NCBI RefSeq assembly: GCF_010468615.1
Contig: NZ_WUEH01000004.1
Span: 124,001 to 188,000, forward strand
Direction: 5' to 3'
Length of the DNA stretch: 64,000 bases
Origin: Pseudodesulfovibrio sp. JC047
GTDB taxonomy: Bacteria; Desulfobacterota; Desulfovibrionia; Desulfovibrionales; Desulfovibrionaceae
Of the stretch, positions 1 to 8,298 are shown one piece after another (within the stretch, counting starts at the first letter, position 1; every line of letters starts with the position of its first letter). The translations under genes and the position numbers were made by a program. The notes beneath the pieces were generated by a model. The model did no database searches and was not told where the DNA came from. It was given only the letters and a program-made list of their open reading frames with translations.

Positions 1-51
1 TTTCTTTGGTCACAAAGCCCTCCCTACAAACAGGGGGCAACAAAGGCTTTC

Positions 52-1173
52 CTATTTGAGATCGGCAGTCTTGTCCTTGACGTCCTGTTGCTTCTCATCG
101 TCAAGAACACCATATCTGATCCGACCACTCAGGGTTTCGAAATCAATCTTCTTCACATCAATCTGCCGGACCCGACGGTTGTGTTGCGTGTGATAATTCA
201 ACACCATATCCGTCAAGTTCCACGCACTTGTCCAAATAGTCGTACTCCGCATCAAATCGGTATTCTGCTGTTCACTGGCCCCTTCTCCTCCATCAGGCCC
301 CACTGGCAGATTGAAATTATCCAGAATTCTGAACACTTCATACACGGTTTCCGCAGCGGTCGCAGTCTTGCGGGCCGTCTGTGTCCAGGCCACTGCTCGA
401 ATGAAACGAGAAGGCGGCGTATTGTCACCGGGCAAACCGATCATGCCCGACCCCGCGCCGACGGGTGAAAAAGAAAGACCATCCATCTTCTTTGGTTCGA
501 CCGAATACATCGAGAGATTCAAAAAGTTATTCAGGTTCGTGACATGCCAATCATAAGTCGGCGCATTGGTGATGACACCAAGGGGCGCGTCAAATATCAT
601 CAGCTTGCCCTTCTCATACTCGATCACAATCGCCTTTCCCGTTGTGTCAACGACCATCCAATGCGCCTGAATAATCAAGTTGATGGCCTTTTCAACAACA
701 CCAACAACCTCGACATCCTTCATGCCTTCCTTGACTTCATCAACGGACGCAAAACGCCCCAATATGTAATTGGTCACTTCCTGACTCGAAATGCACTTCC
801 TGGCGTTGCGCTTGGTGTATTCGGGATACACCGCGTATCCGGGATGGTAAAACATGCCGCACGCCAACCCTTTTTCATTCATCCCATCGGAAAGAAGATC
901 TTTTCCAATCATGTCAAGACCAACAATTCCGTACTTGGTGGTATACTCCTTACCAGGCTTGCCATCGGGCGTTAACGCCTTGAAGCTGTAGCCTCGAGGC
1001 ACGACGGAAACCCGCGAATGCAAATCAAACGCACCCCATTCCATACTCCTGCCGTAAACAACCCCATTATCCTCGGCAATCAACCTGATCCCTGTACACG
1101 CATCAGCACTGACAGCAGCAATTCCGAATGTTATCGTACACAGTAACACTCCCATCAAGGCCTTGAAATTCAT
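52..1173 (-). CDS. Choloylglycine hydrolase / penicillin V acylase family Ntn amidase
   Basis: A 373-aa exported amidase of the conjugated bile acid hydrolase/penicillin V acylase family, which hydrolyses linear C-N amide bonds. The first 25 residues look like a signal peptide ending ...AVSADA, and Cys26 (CTGIRL) would become the mature N-terminal nucleophile. Further family positions are visible: Arg in GRSMEW, Asn in TNAPTYDW and Arg in PPSRFIR. The RSMEW motif has Glu where bile-salt hydrolases usually have Asp, a variant I associate with Gram-negative penicillin-acylase-like members. A GGAGG site precedes the ATG. The gene is monocistronic and divergent from the next gene. The natural substrate is unknown; N-acyl homoserine lactones or acyl amino acids are plausible. 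Family assignment is firm, substrate is not. Confidence 0.88.
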   Translation of the reverse strand: MNFKALMGVLLCTITFGIAAVSADACTGIRLIAEDNGVVYGRSMEWGAFDLHSRVSVVPRGYSFKALTPDGKPGKEYTTKYGIVGLDMIGKDLLSDGMNEKGLACGMFYHPGYAVYPEYTKRNARKCISSQEVTNYILGRFASVDEVKEGMKDVEVVGVVEKAINLIIQAHWMVVDTTGKAIVIEYEKGKLMIFDAPLGVITNAPTYDWHVTNLNNFLNLSMYSVEPKKMDGLSFSPVGAGSGMIGLPGDNTPPSRFIRAVAWTQTARKTATAAETVYEVFRILDNFNLPVGPDGGEGASEQQNTDLMRSTTIWTSAWNLTDMVLNYHTQHNRRVRQIDVKKIDFETLSGRIRYGVLDDEKQQDVKDKTADLK

Positions 1174-1547
1174 TCTATTCCTCCATTCAAAGGGTTAACC
1201 GTCCCATCCTGTGCGGCCTTCTCCTCACTGCGTGCCCCGAGACGAAACATGGCACGCTTTCAAACATCAGCTCCGTCAAAAACAGGCGACACACCCACCG
1301 ACGAGCCTGCCACACAAAAACACCTGGCATCATTAGGATATCAGTCCTTGCCTCCAAGCGAGCAGCCCAAGCACTTATTTAATACATCATTATACATAAA
1401 AAAAGAATGGCCGATTGAAATTGAATCCATTATCAGATAACTCTCTTCCCAAATAAGGGAGCAATGCACACGAGGCTTCATCCCTTGCCACAACACAAAT
1501 GAAAGAAGTCATCCACATTTGACGACACGGACACCCACGGAGTCACC
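1174..1547. other. Divergent intergenic region, no gene seen
   Basis: This region separates the minus-strand amidase from the plus-strand barrel protein and must hold both promoters. One 63-codon open frame lies inside it but lacks a ribosome binding site and protein-like composition. No clear operator or RNA was recognised. Confidence 0.5.
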
Positions 1548-2360
1548 ATGAAATGCACGACCGGATTGCTCAGACACCTGTTCCTCCTTGCTGCCCTTTT
1601 GCTTTTTCCCGTGGCAGCGCACGGAGAATCCAACGAGGCCCTTGCCAAGAAACTCGCAAACCCCGTTGCCAACATGATAAGCGTGCCCATTCAGATCAAC
1701 TTCGACGACAACCGTGGGCCGAACAAGGATGGAGAGCGGTGGACAACCAACATCCAACCGGTCATTCCCGTGGAGTTGAGTGAAGAATGGAATCTGATTT
1801 CCAGAACCATCATTCCGATCATTCATCAGGATGCGGTCAACCCCGGCACGGGCGGTCAGTCAGGCGTGGGCGATCTGGTGCAGAGCTTCTTTTTCTCCCC
1901 GGCAGCCCCCACTGAGACTGGATGGATATGGGGTGCCGGACCGGTATTCCTCTTGCCCACCGGTTCCAATGATTCCATCACGGCAGACAAATGGGGATTG
2001 GGCCCGACAGGGGTTGCACTGAAACAGGCTGGCCCATGGACATTTGGAGGATTGTTCAATCATGTGTGGTCATTTGCCGGAAATGATGACCGCGACGGAA
2101 TCAATGCAACGTATCTTCAGCCATTTGTGGCCTATACGACACCTGAAGCCTGGACGTTTGCACTGAATACGGAAAGCACCTATGACTGGAAAAACCACTA
2201 CAGCACCATTCCCATCAATCTGACGGCCTCGAAAATGACGGAAATCATGGGGCAAAAAATCAGTGTAGGAGCCGGCATTCGCCAATGGCTCGATTCGCCG
2301 GAGAATGGTCCCAAGGGCACGGGCTTTCGGTTCACTTTCACCTTCATTTTTCCCAAATAG
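1548..2360 (+). CDS. Putative outer-membrane beta-barrel protein, function unknown
   Basis: A 270-aa exported protein. Residues 1-27 form a signal peptide (Arg, a Leu/Ala-rich core, then AAHG). The mature part alternates polar and aromatic/hydrophobic residues in short strands, has many Trp/Phe and Gly, and ends in a strand with terminal aromatic residues (FRFTFTFIFPK), as expected for an outer-membrane barrel. It resembles proteins annotated as 'transporter' or neuromedin-U-like in environmental Proteobacteria. A GGAG site sits five bases before the ATG. No neighbour points to a function. Localisation is inferred and the role is unknown. Confidence 0.7.
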   Translation: MKCTTGLLRHLFLLAALLLFPVAAHGESNEALAKKLANPVANMISVPIQINFDDNRGPNKDGERWTTNIQPVIPVELSEEWNLISRTIIPIIHQDAVNPGTGGQSGVGDLVQSFFFSPAAPTETGWIWGAGPVFLLPTGSNDSITADKWGLGPTGVALKQAGPWTFGGLFNHVWSFAGNDDRDGINATYLQPFVAYTTPEAWTFALNTESTYDWKNHYSTIPINLTASKMTEIMGQKISVGAGIRQWLDSPENGPKGTGFRFTFTFIFPK

Positions 2361-2750
2361 CAGCAAACTCGCATTTCCAAAGGGGGAACAAAACTATTCC
2401 CCCTTCCTGAGTCGCTCTCACCAATACCTTCTTCACTGAATGCCGACTTGCACCGTCCGTTTCAAGTCGGCAAAAATCTGTTGTTGGGCAGACATCATTT
2501 TCTGAGCACGGATAACACCAGTCAACGCTCGTTCGAGCAGCACACCTGCGTTCCACTCTTCCAACGGCTCAACAACGATCCCCAAAACACCATCATATGC
2601 CGTCCGCTGACAAGAGATGCGGAACATGCCGGGTTAAAACAAACACACTTCGTCCGCACACACAGCCACACACCGCGTATGAACAGACAAAAAACCGCTG
2701 AACGTCAGCCCATTCGACATGTAATATTGTGTATATAAATGTGTCCTTAT

Positions 2751-2760
2751 TTGTATACAA
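2751..2760. promoter_or_regulatory. Upstream GntR-type operator, palindrome TTGTATACAA
   Basis: A perfect 10-bp palindrome identical to the one at 2846-2855. FCD-type GntR regulators commonly bind short TNGT-N-ACNA palindromes of this kind, and the operon ends with such a regulator. Its distance of 95 bp from the second copy, about nine helical turns, would suit repression by looping. Confidence 0.6.
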
Positions 2761-2815
2761 TTTACAACATACTGAAATTATTGATTCTATAGACGATAAA
2801 AAAGCAGCAACCCTC

Positions 2816-2844
2816 TTGACACAAACAGAACGATGGCATACATA
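2816..2844 (+). promoter_or_regulatory. Sigma-70 promoter of the carbamoyl operon
   Basis: A -35 box TTGACA (2816-2821) and a -10 box TACATA (2839-2844) are separated by 17 bases. The -35 is a perfect consensus. The promoter lies about 220 bases before the first gene, and an operator covers the expected start of transcription just downstream. Confidence 0.65.
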
Positions 2845-2845
2845 G

Positions 2846-2855
2846 TTGTATACAA
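2846..2855. promoter_or_regulatory. Downstream GntR-type operator, palindrome TTGTATACAA
   Basis: This is the second exact copy of the 2751-2760 palindrome. It begins one base after the -10 box, over the likely +1 site, which is the classic position for a repressor. The likely ligand-responsive protein is the GntR/FCD regulator encoded at the end of the operon. Confidence 0.65.
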
Positions 2856-3066
2856 AGTTTGAAGTTGGCCATGGAAAACTGCTGTATTGGAACCGTGAAT
2901 GAAGATTGACAGGTATTTAATCAACCAAGGTGTTTTCATCTGAAAAATACGTCATGTACACCGTATGAATATGGGGTTTTCTTGAATACGTCGCGATGAC
3001 GTGTTCAAAAAAACCGTTCAAAAGGGCACACGACTTCGGATGAAAAACATCGACATGGAGACTGGT

Positions 3067-4626
3067 ATGAGTTCGGACGTATTCAAACCAAAATTATGGA
3101 CCGCTGGCGACTGGAACGCCTTTTTCGGCCTGTTTACAAACATCTTGCTGAACGTACTCGTTTTGACAGGATTGTCCTTAGGCGTGGTCAACCTGCCTGA
3201 AGACACTGTTTTCGGCAGGATTCTCCCGGCCCTTGGCGTTGCCCTCCCTCTGGGTAACCTGTTCTACGCCTATCTCGCGTATAAAAAAGCCTCTCGTGAG
3301 AAACGAGAGGACGTGGCGGCATTACCATATGGTCCCAGTGTTCCCCATATGTTCATCGTCGTCTTTCTGGTCATGCTGCCCACGTACCTGAAGACCAACG
3401 ATGCCATTTTAGCTTGGCAGCTCGGTCTGGTTTGGGCGCTTATCATCGGCATCATTGTCCTGATCGGTGCCTTTGTCGGCCCGGCTATCAGAAAATACAC
3501 CCCTCGCGCAGCCATGCTCGGCACGCTGGCCGGTGTTTCACTGACGTTCATTTCCCTCCGCCCCGCTTTCCAAATGTGGGAAGTACCGTGGATCGGACTC
3601 GTCTGTTTCGGCATCATCCTGCTCGCCTGGGTGGGTAATGTGCGTATGCCATTCGGTATTCCCGGTGGTTTGGCCGCTGTTCTCGTTGGCACGGTTGCCG
3701 CATGGACCGGCGTCTTCCTGGGACAGACTGATCTGATGGAACCCTCTGCCGTTGGACACGCCCTCAGCCAGTTCAACCTGTATCTGCCGACCTTCTCGGG
3801 TGATGTTTTCGCCATCGCTCCCGGACAGGTCTGGCCACTCCTGGTCACTGCCATCCCCCTTGGCATCTACAACTTCACCGAAGGCATCAACAACGTGGAA
3901 TCCGCAGCTGCTGCCGGTGACGACTATGACCTGCGGTCCGTCCTGTTGGCCGATGGTCTGGGTGCCGTCTTTGGCGCCTTCATGGGATCCCCCTTCCCCC
4001 CGGCCGTGTACATTGGTCATCCGGGTTGGAAAGCCGTCGGTGGCCGTATCGGCTATTCGCTGGCAACCGGCTCCTGCATTGCCATCGTCTGTTTCTTCGG
4101 TCTGGTCGCTCTGTTGCTCTCCGTCATTCCTCTGGTCGCAATCCTGCCGATCCTGTTGTTCATCGGGCTGGTGATCGGTGCCCAGGCGTTTCAGGCCACC
4201 CCCAAGGCCCACGCCCCGGCAATCATTCTGGCGATCATTCCAAGTATCGCCGAATGGGCCAAATCCCAGATTGACGGTTCCCTGACCTCGGTCGGCACGA
4301 ATGCCGTCTCAGTCGGTTTCGACAAGCTGTCCCAAGCCAACGTACTGTACCAAGGCGTTGAAAGCCTCGGTGGCGGTTCGGTCCTGGCCGGACTGATGCT
4401 CGGTGCCATTGCGGTTTTCATCATCGAACACCGCTTCAACTGGGCCGCAGTCTATTCCGCCGTCGCCGCACTACTTGCCTTCTTCGGCTTCATCCATGGT
4501 TCCCAGCTCGCCATCAACCCCAGCCCGGGAGTGACCGCCGGATACGCAGTCATCGCCCTGTTGCTCGCCTATATGAGTTGGAAACAAGAAGGTCCAAGCG
4601 ACTGGACCCCTGTTGATAAAGATTAA
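3067..4626 (+). CDS. NCS2-like purine/uracil-type permease
   Basis: A polytopic inner-membrane carrier of about 519 aa with some 12-14 hydrophobic segments, related to the nucleobase/ascorbate (NCS2, SLC23) superfamily. The segment EGINNVESAAAAGDDYD, with the following glycine-rich helix, resembles the substrate-binding core of those permeases. The frame is open back to a GTG at 3001 and also has ATGs at 3040 and 3055. I choose 3067 because it alone has a well-spaced GGAG. First gene of the operon, so it presumably imports the compound the operon degrades: a purine breakdown product, a pyrimidine or another small ureide. The substrate cannot be read from sequence. Confidence 0.8.
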   Translation: MSSDVFKPKLWTAGDWNAFFGLFTNILLNVLVLTGLSLGVVNLPEDTVFGRILPALGVALPLGNLFYAYLAYKKASREKREDVAALPYGPSVPHMFIVVFLVMLPTYLKTNDAILAWQLGLVWALIIGIIVLIGAFVGPAIRKYTPRAAMLGTLAGVSLTFISLRPAFQMWEVPWIGLVCFGIILLAWVGNVRMPFGIPGGLAAVLVGTVAAWTGVFLGQTDLMEPSAVGHALSQFNLYLPTFSGDVFAIAPGQVWPLLVTAIPLGIYNFTEGINNVESAAAAGDDYDLRSVLLADGLGAVFGAFMGSPFPPAVYIGHPGWKAVGGRIGYSLATGSCIAIVCFFGLVALLLSVIPLVAILPILLFIGLVIGAQAFQATPKAHAPAIILAIIPSIAEWAKSQIDGSLTSVGTNAVSVGFDKLSQANVLYQGVESLGGGSVLAGLMLGAIAVFIIEHRFNWAAVYSAVAALLAFFGFIHGSQLAINPSPGVTAGYAVIALLLAYMSWKQEGPSDWTPVDKD

Positions 4627-4651
4627 TCGCTAAGTCCCTACCGAACCTCCA

Positions 4652-4673
4652 GGGGGTGGCTCCGGCCACCCCC
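4652..4673 (+). other. Intercistronic hairpin after the permease gene
   Basis: GGGGGTGGC and GCCACCCCC form a 9-bp GC stem with a 4-base loop. No T-run follows, so it is more likely an mRNA stability or processing element that sets permease level apart from the enzymes than a full terminator. Confidence 0.5.
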
Positions 4674-4700
4674 GCCCCCTCGGCTCGGACACAGGAATAA

Positions 4701-5096
4701 ATGAGAAAAAAAATGAAAGAACTGTTTGTTAATGGTACGTTGATGCGTGGACTTGAACTCCACTCCAATCTGAGTGACGCCGAATTCATCGGAGAATTCA
4801 AAACGGCCCCGTGTTATCGTCTGTACTCCATCGATGACATCCATCCCGGCATGTACGAAATCGCTTCGGACGAAACCAACGGTGTTTCAGTCGCTGGTGA
4901 AATCTACCGCATGAGTGACGAATGTTGGGCCAAGGTCGAATCCGGCGAACCGCCGTATCTGTACTGTGGTCCCGTCAAATTGGATGACGGCCGGACCGTG
5001 GATGGTATCCTGTTTCCCCGTGAAAAGGCCGAAGGCATCCACAAGGATATCTCCGATCTCGGGGATTGGCGCATCTACGAAGCATCAAAAGCATAA
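4701..5096 (+). CDS. Allophanate-hydrolase-related small protein (gamma-glutamylcyclotransferase-like fold)
   Basis: A 131-aa soluble protein. The start LFVNGTLMRGLELHSNL and the central APCYRLYSIDDIHPGMYEI match what I know of the C-terminal domain of allophanate hydrolase (AtzF/DUR1,2), whose fold resembles gamma-glutamylcyclotransferase. Here the domain stands alone without the amidase part. In AtzF-type enzymes this domain acts on the decarboxylated or carbamate product, so it may handle an N-carboxy or N-carbamoyl intermediate. It sits between the permease and the isochorismatase-like hydrolase in the same operon, with an AGGA site just before the ATG. The alternative is a generic gamma-glutamylcyclotransferase, though the catalytic Glu of that family is not obvious. 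Confidence 0.65.
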   Translation: MRKKMKELFVNGTLMRGLELHSNLSDAEFIGEFKTAPCYRLYSIDDIHPGMYEIASDETNGVSVAGEIYRMSDECWAKVESGEPPYLYCGPVKLDDGRTVDGILFPREKAEGIHKDISDLGDWRIYEASKA

Positions 5097-5117
5097 TATA
5101 CAAACATCGAGGATATC

Positions 5118-5783
5118 ATGACACAGATTTTGACCGCTGAACCATACGGATTGGAATTCGACCCGGAACGGACTGCACTGCTGATTATCGACATGCAGCG
5201 TGATTTCCTGGAGCCTGGCGGCTTTGGCGAATCCCTTGGCAACGATGTTTCCCTGCTGCGCACAGCCATCGAACCCACCAAGAACATTCTGGAAAAAGCC
5301 CGTGAAAAAGGGATGTTCGTCATCCATACCCGTGAAGGTCATGCCCAGCATCTGGCAGACCTGCCCCCCTCCAAGAAACGTCGTGGCAACCCGGCCGTCA
5401 GCATTGGCGACCAGGGTCCCATGGGCCGTATTCTGACCCGGGGAGAAGACGGACATGACATCATTCCCGAACTGTACCCCACCAAGGATGAGCCGATCAT
5501 CGACAAACCCGGTAAAAATGCATTCTGGTCCACTGATCTGGACTTGATTCTGCGCAACCGGAACATCGAAACCCTAATCGTGTGCGGCGTGACCACTGAA
5601 GTCTGCGTCCACACCACCGTGCGAGAAGCCAATGACCGTGGCTATGAATGCGCCGTGGTTTCCGATGCGACAGGTTCCTACTTCCCTGAATTCCAGCGCG
5701 TTGGCCTGGACATGATAAAAGCCCAAGGCGGCCTTTTCGGCTGGGTCACAACCAGTGAAAACGTCGTAGACGCCTTGAAATAG
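5118..5783 (+). CDS. Isochorismatase-family amidohydrolase, biuret-hydrolase-like
   Basis: A 221-aa cysteine hydrolase with the complete family triad: Asp25 in IIDMQRDF, Lys130 in IIDKPGKNAF and Cys163 in GVTTEVCVHTT, with the cis-peptide at Val158-Thr159. The segments GPMGRIL.RGE.GHDIIPEL and DKPGKNAFWSTDLDLIL resemble biuret hydrolase and related ureide amidohydrolases more than nicotinamidase or isochorismatase. It would release ammonia from a terminal carboxamide or ureide. A GAGGAT site precedes the ATG, 21 bases after the previous gene. With the downstream carbamoyltransferase set this suggests stepwise breakdown of a carbamoylated nitrogen compound. Family firm, substrate inferred. Confidence 0.8.
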   Translation: MTQILTAEPYGLEFDPERTALLIIDMQRDFLEPGGFGESLGNDVSLLRTAIEPTKNILEKAREKGMFVIHTREGHAQHLADLPPSKKRRGNPAVSIGDQGPMGRILTRGEDGHDIIPELYPTKDEPIIDKPGKNAFWSTDLDLILRNRNIETLIVCGVTTEVCVHTTVREANDRGYECAVVSDATGSYFPEFQRVGLDMIKAQGGLFGWVTTSENVVDALK

Positions 5784-5791
5784 ACCCCTGA

Positions 5792-5813
5792 GGGAGGAGA
5801 GCAATCTCCTCCC
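5792..5813 (+). other. Intercistronic hairpin after the isochorismatase-like gene
   Basis: GGGAGGAGA and TCTCCTCCC pair as a perfect 9-bp stem around GCAA, a stable tetraloop. No T-run follows. It divides the operon into an upstream part (permease and hydrolases) and the carbamoyltransferase part, probably affecting mRNA decay rather than ending transcription. Confidence 0.5.
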
Positions 5814-5842
5814 GCCTTTGAGACAGAACCGGAGACGTTCAT

Positions 5843-6742
5843 ATGATCGTTGGCGTAGGCAGACAATTCCTCGGCACCTGGACCGGAGTTATTCACGGCG
5901 TATTCACCCACTCGGTGAACCTGCGCGTGACCACCCTCGGAATCCCTGCCATGCTGACTTTGCTGAGTTCTGACGACAACATGGGCGAACGATGTCTGGC
6001 CGTTTCCGAAACAACGGCACAGTCACTCTTCCCCAAACTGGTTCCCGGCATGGATGTCTCGTGCACCCCGCACAGGCTTTCTTTTTCCCGGTCGGAGATT
6101 CCACCGCTCGACGTGGCCAGCCACACGGCCACGGCATGGTATTCCCCGGCTGCTCCAAGGCTTGAATCGCACAGAGAAGCCGCATTGAGAAACACGCTCA
6201 AAGCCGTCTGGGACACATTTCAGGCCGTTGAATCCCGACTGGATTCACTGCGATTTCGCCCCATCATCCTCGCTCATTTCGACACATTCATCGCCAAGCT
6301 TGTGCATGGTGATCCGTGTCCTGAAGAAACTTTGAGGAAGTTAATCGGGGCCGGTCCCGGCCTGACCCCTTCCGGCGACGACATGCTCGTCGGCCTGCTG
6401 TGTGCGTTGCACGGACTTCGACATCCGCTCTTTGAATCGCTGCACGATCCGGTCTCCCGATTGCTCGGGTCCACGACATTCGTCAGCCAATCAATGGTGG
6501 ATGAAGCCCTTGGTGGCACTTTTTACCGACCACTTGCAGAACTCCGATACGCCATCATGGCTGGAGAGCCTCTGCAAAAAGTCAATAAAGCTCTCGACCG
6601 GGCTGTATGTTTCGGAGCCAGTTCAGGCTGCGATGGGACACGCGGACTCCTGCTGGGGCTTCAGTATTTCCATATCACCGTTTCACACCCCGAACACGTG
6701 TTCGGGGGACAACCTGCCGACACGCACCGTGTTGGTTGCTAG
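5843..6742 (+). CDS. DUF2877 protein, AllH-like subunit of a carbamoyltransferase
   Basis: A 299-aa protein of the DUF2877 family. The motif GAGPGLTPSGDDMLVGLLCAL (about residues 169-189) is the family hallmark, and a second conserved stretch SSGCDGTRGLLLGL lies near the C-terminus. The E. coli relative YlbF has been renamed AllH as part of the oxamate carbamoyltransferase set with FdrA (AllF) and YlbE (AllG). Here all three occur consecutively in the order H-F-G followed by carbamate kinase. GGAG precedes the ATG. The gene ends 11 bases before the next start, consistent with a co-translated complex. The exact biochemical role of this subunit is not readable from sequence. Confidence 0.75.
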   Translation: MIVGVGRQFLGTWTGVIHGVFTHSVNLRVTTLGIPAMLTLLSSDDNMGERCLAVSETTAQSLFPKLVPGMDVSCTPHRLSFSRSEIPPLDVASHTATAWYSPAAPRLESHREAALRNTLKAVWDTFQAVESRLDSLRFRPIILAHFDTFIAKLVHGDPCPEETLRKLIGAGPGLTPSGDDMLVGLLCALHGLRHPLFESLHDPVSRLLGSTTFVSQSMVDEALGGTFYRPLAELRYAIMAGEPLQKVNKALDRAVCFGASSGCDGTRGLLLGLQYFHITVSHPEHVFGGQPADTHRVGC

Positions 6743-6753
6743 AAGGATCTCTC

Positions 6754-8295
6754 GTGAAAACAGACATTCAAATTCATCAAAACATTTATCAGGATTCCGT
6801 CGCGCTGATGCGCATTTCCGCCGGAATCACGGCACTTCCCGGTATCGAGGAAGCCTCGGCCCTCATGGGCACCCCCGCCAACATGGATCTGTTGATCCAA
6901 AGCGGTCTCCTGGCCCAGGCTCCCGAGGTCAAACCCAGCGATCTGGTGTTGGTCATCAAGGGAGAAGAAGACGCCCTGCCTGAAGCCTTTGCTTCAGCGG
7001 CCGATGCCCTGACTCCCAAGGACACTCAGGGTGGATCATCCGAACTGTTGCCCCCGATCTCCCTTTTGGGCACATTGGCTGAAAATCCCGACGCCAATCT
7101 GGCCCTGATTTCCACACCGGGCGAATTTGCCGGAGCCGAAGCCCTGAAAGCGCTGAGCGCAGGACTCAATGTCATGCTCTTTTCCGACAACGTCCCTGTG
7201 GAACAGGAAATCGCATTAAAAAAGTACGCCTCAGCACATGACTTACTTGTCATGGGACCGGACTGCGGCACCGCGATCATTGGCGGCGCACCGCTGGCCT
7301 TTGCCAACGTGGTTCGACAAGGGTCCATTGGTGTTGTCGGTGCTTCCGGCACAGGCATCCAACAGGTCACCTGCCTCATCGACCAGATGGACCACGGCAT
7401 CAGCCAGGCCATCGGCACTGGTGGACATGATCTGTCCCACGAAGTGGGCGGTCTGACCATGCTCTCCGGTATCAAGGCTTTGGCCGAAGATCCGCAGACC
7501 CGGGTGATCGTGCTGATTTCCAAGCCACCGGCAAAAGACGTCACCGAAAAGGTACTCGCAGCAGCAAACGCTGCCGGAAAACCCGTTGTGGTCAACTTTC
7601 TTGGCGCAGACGCATCCGAAGTTCATGGAGCCAACCTGCACCAGGTCGCCACACTTGAAGAGGCCGCCCATTGCGCCGTGGCTCTCGATTCGGAAAAAAC
7701 CCCGTCCTTCACCAGTGCGACCCCGGACAACAAAGAACTTCAAAAACGTGCCAATGAACTGGCTGCATCCTTGCGCCCGGAACAAAAATATCTGCGCGGT
7801 TTGTACACCGGCGGTACCTTCTGCTTCGAGACCCAACTCCTGATGCAGGATCATTTGCCAGAGCTGTTTTCCAACGGTCCCACCGGCTCGGTCAAGGAAT
7901 TGGAGTCCCCCTTCAAAAGTCAGGGACACACCGTGGTTGATCTGGGAGACGATGTCTTCACCCGAGGGAAACCCCATCCCATGATTGATCCGACCCCGCG
8001 CAACGAACGGGTGCTGCACGAAATCGGCGACCCCGAAACGGCAGTCATCTTGCTCGATGTCGTACTGGGCTACGGTTCTCACGAAGACCCGGCCGGAGCA
8101 TTGGCACAGACGATTGCCCAGGCCAAGGAAACGGCAACCTCCTGCCCTGTTTTCATTGCTTCGGTCTGCGGCACCGAAGCCGATCCCCAGAATCTTGCTG
8201 AACAGCGCGCCAAACTCGAGGCGCAGGGCGTTGCGCTGTGTCCCACCAATGCCGAGGCCGCAGTCTTGGCTCTTCTTGTCGCCACTCGGAGCTAA
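6754..8295 (+). CDS. fdrA: FdrA/AllF-like acyl-CoA-synthetase-fold carbamoyltransferase subunit
   Basis: About 513 aa from a GTG start at 6754, preceded by AAGGA. It has the succinyl-CoA-synthetase-alpha-like layout of FdrA: a short N-terminal domain, then a glycine-rich nucleotide-type loop (GSIGVVGASGTGIQQVTCL, about residues 188-206) followed by IGTGGHDLSHEVGG, and a C-terminal flavodoxin-like ligase domain with LLDVVLGYGSHEDPAG. In E. coli FdrA (AllF) takes part in phosphorolysis of oxalurate to oxamate and carbamoyl phosphate. The adjacent AllG- and AllH-like genes and carbamate kinase support a carbamoyl-phosphate-forming complex here. The acceptor/donor compound is uncertain because no allantoin pathway genes are present. 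Confidence 0.8.
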   Translation: MKTDIQIHQNIYQDSVALMRISAGITALPGIEEASALMGTPANMDLLIQSGLLAQAPEVKPSDLVLVIKGEEDALPEAFASAADALTPKDTQGGSSELLPPISLLGTLAENPDANLALISTPGEFAGAEALKALSAGLNVMLFSDNVPVEQEIALKKYASAHDLLVMGPDCGTAIIGGAPLAFANVVRQGSIGVVGASGTGIQQVTCLIDQMDHGISQAIGTGGHDLSHEVGGLTMLSGIKALAEDPQTRVIVLISKPPAKDVTEKVLAAANAAGKPVVVNFLGADASEVHGANLHQVATLEEAAHCAVALDSEKTPSFTSATPDNKELQKRANELAASLRPEQKYLRGLYTGGTFCFETQLLMQDHLPELFSNGPTGSVKELESPFKSQGHTVVDLGDDVFTRGKPHPMIDPTPRNERVLHEIGDPETAVILLDVVLGYGSHEDPAGALAQTIAQAKETATSCPVFIASVCGTEADPQNLAEQRAKLEAQGVALCPTNAEAAVLALLVATRS

Positions 8296-8298
8296 ATC

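Larger units (their letters stand above)
2361..3066. other. Long promoter region of the permease/carbamoyl operon
   Basis: About 700 bases without a convincing gene. A 96-codon frame at 2448-2738 has no ribosome binding site and a composition unlike its neighbours. The 3' half is AT-rich and carries the promoter and the twin palindromes listed separately. Confidence 0.6.

Noticed and set aside
1-51. Terminator of the choloylglycine hydrolase gene
   Set aside because: An AAAGCC/GGCTTT pairing exists with internal mismatches, but the stem is weak and the T-run is poor, so I could not support it.
1249-1440. 63-codon plus-strand frame between the first two genes
   Set aside because: No ribosome binding site, no recognisable domain, and it occupies a divergent promoter region.
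2448-2738. 96-codon frame upstream of the permease operon
   Set aside because: No ribosome binding site; rich in His, Arg and Thr as expected for random translation; overlaps the regulatory region.
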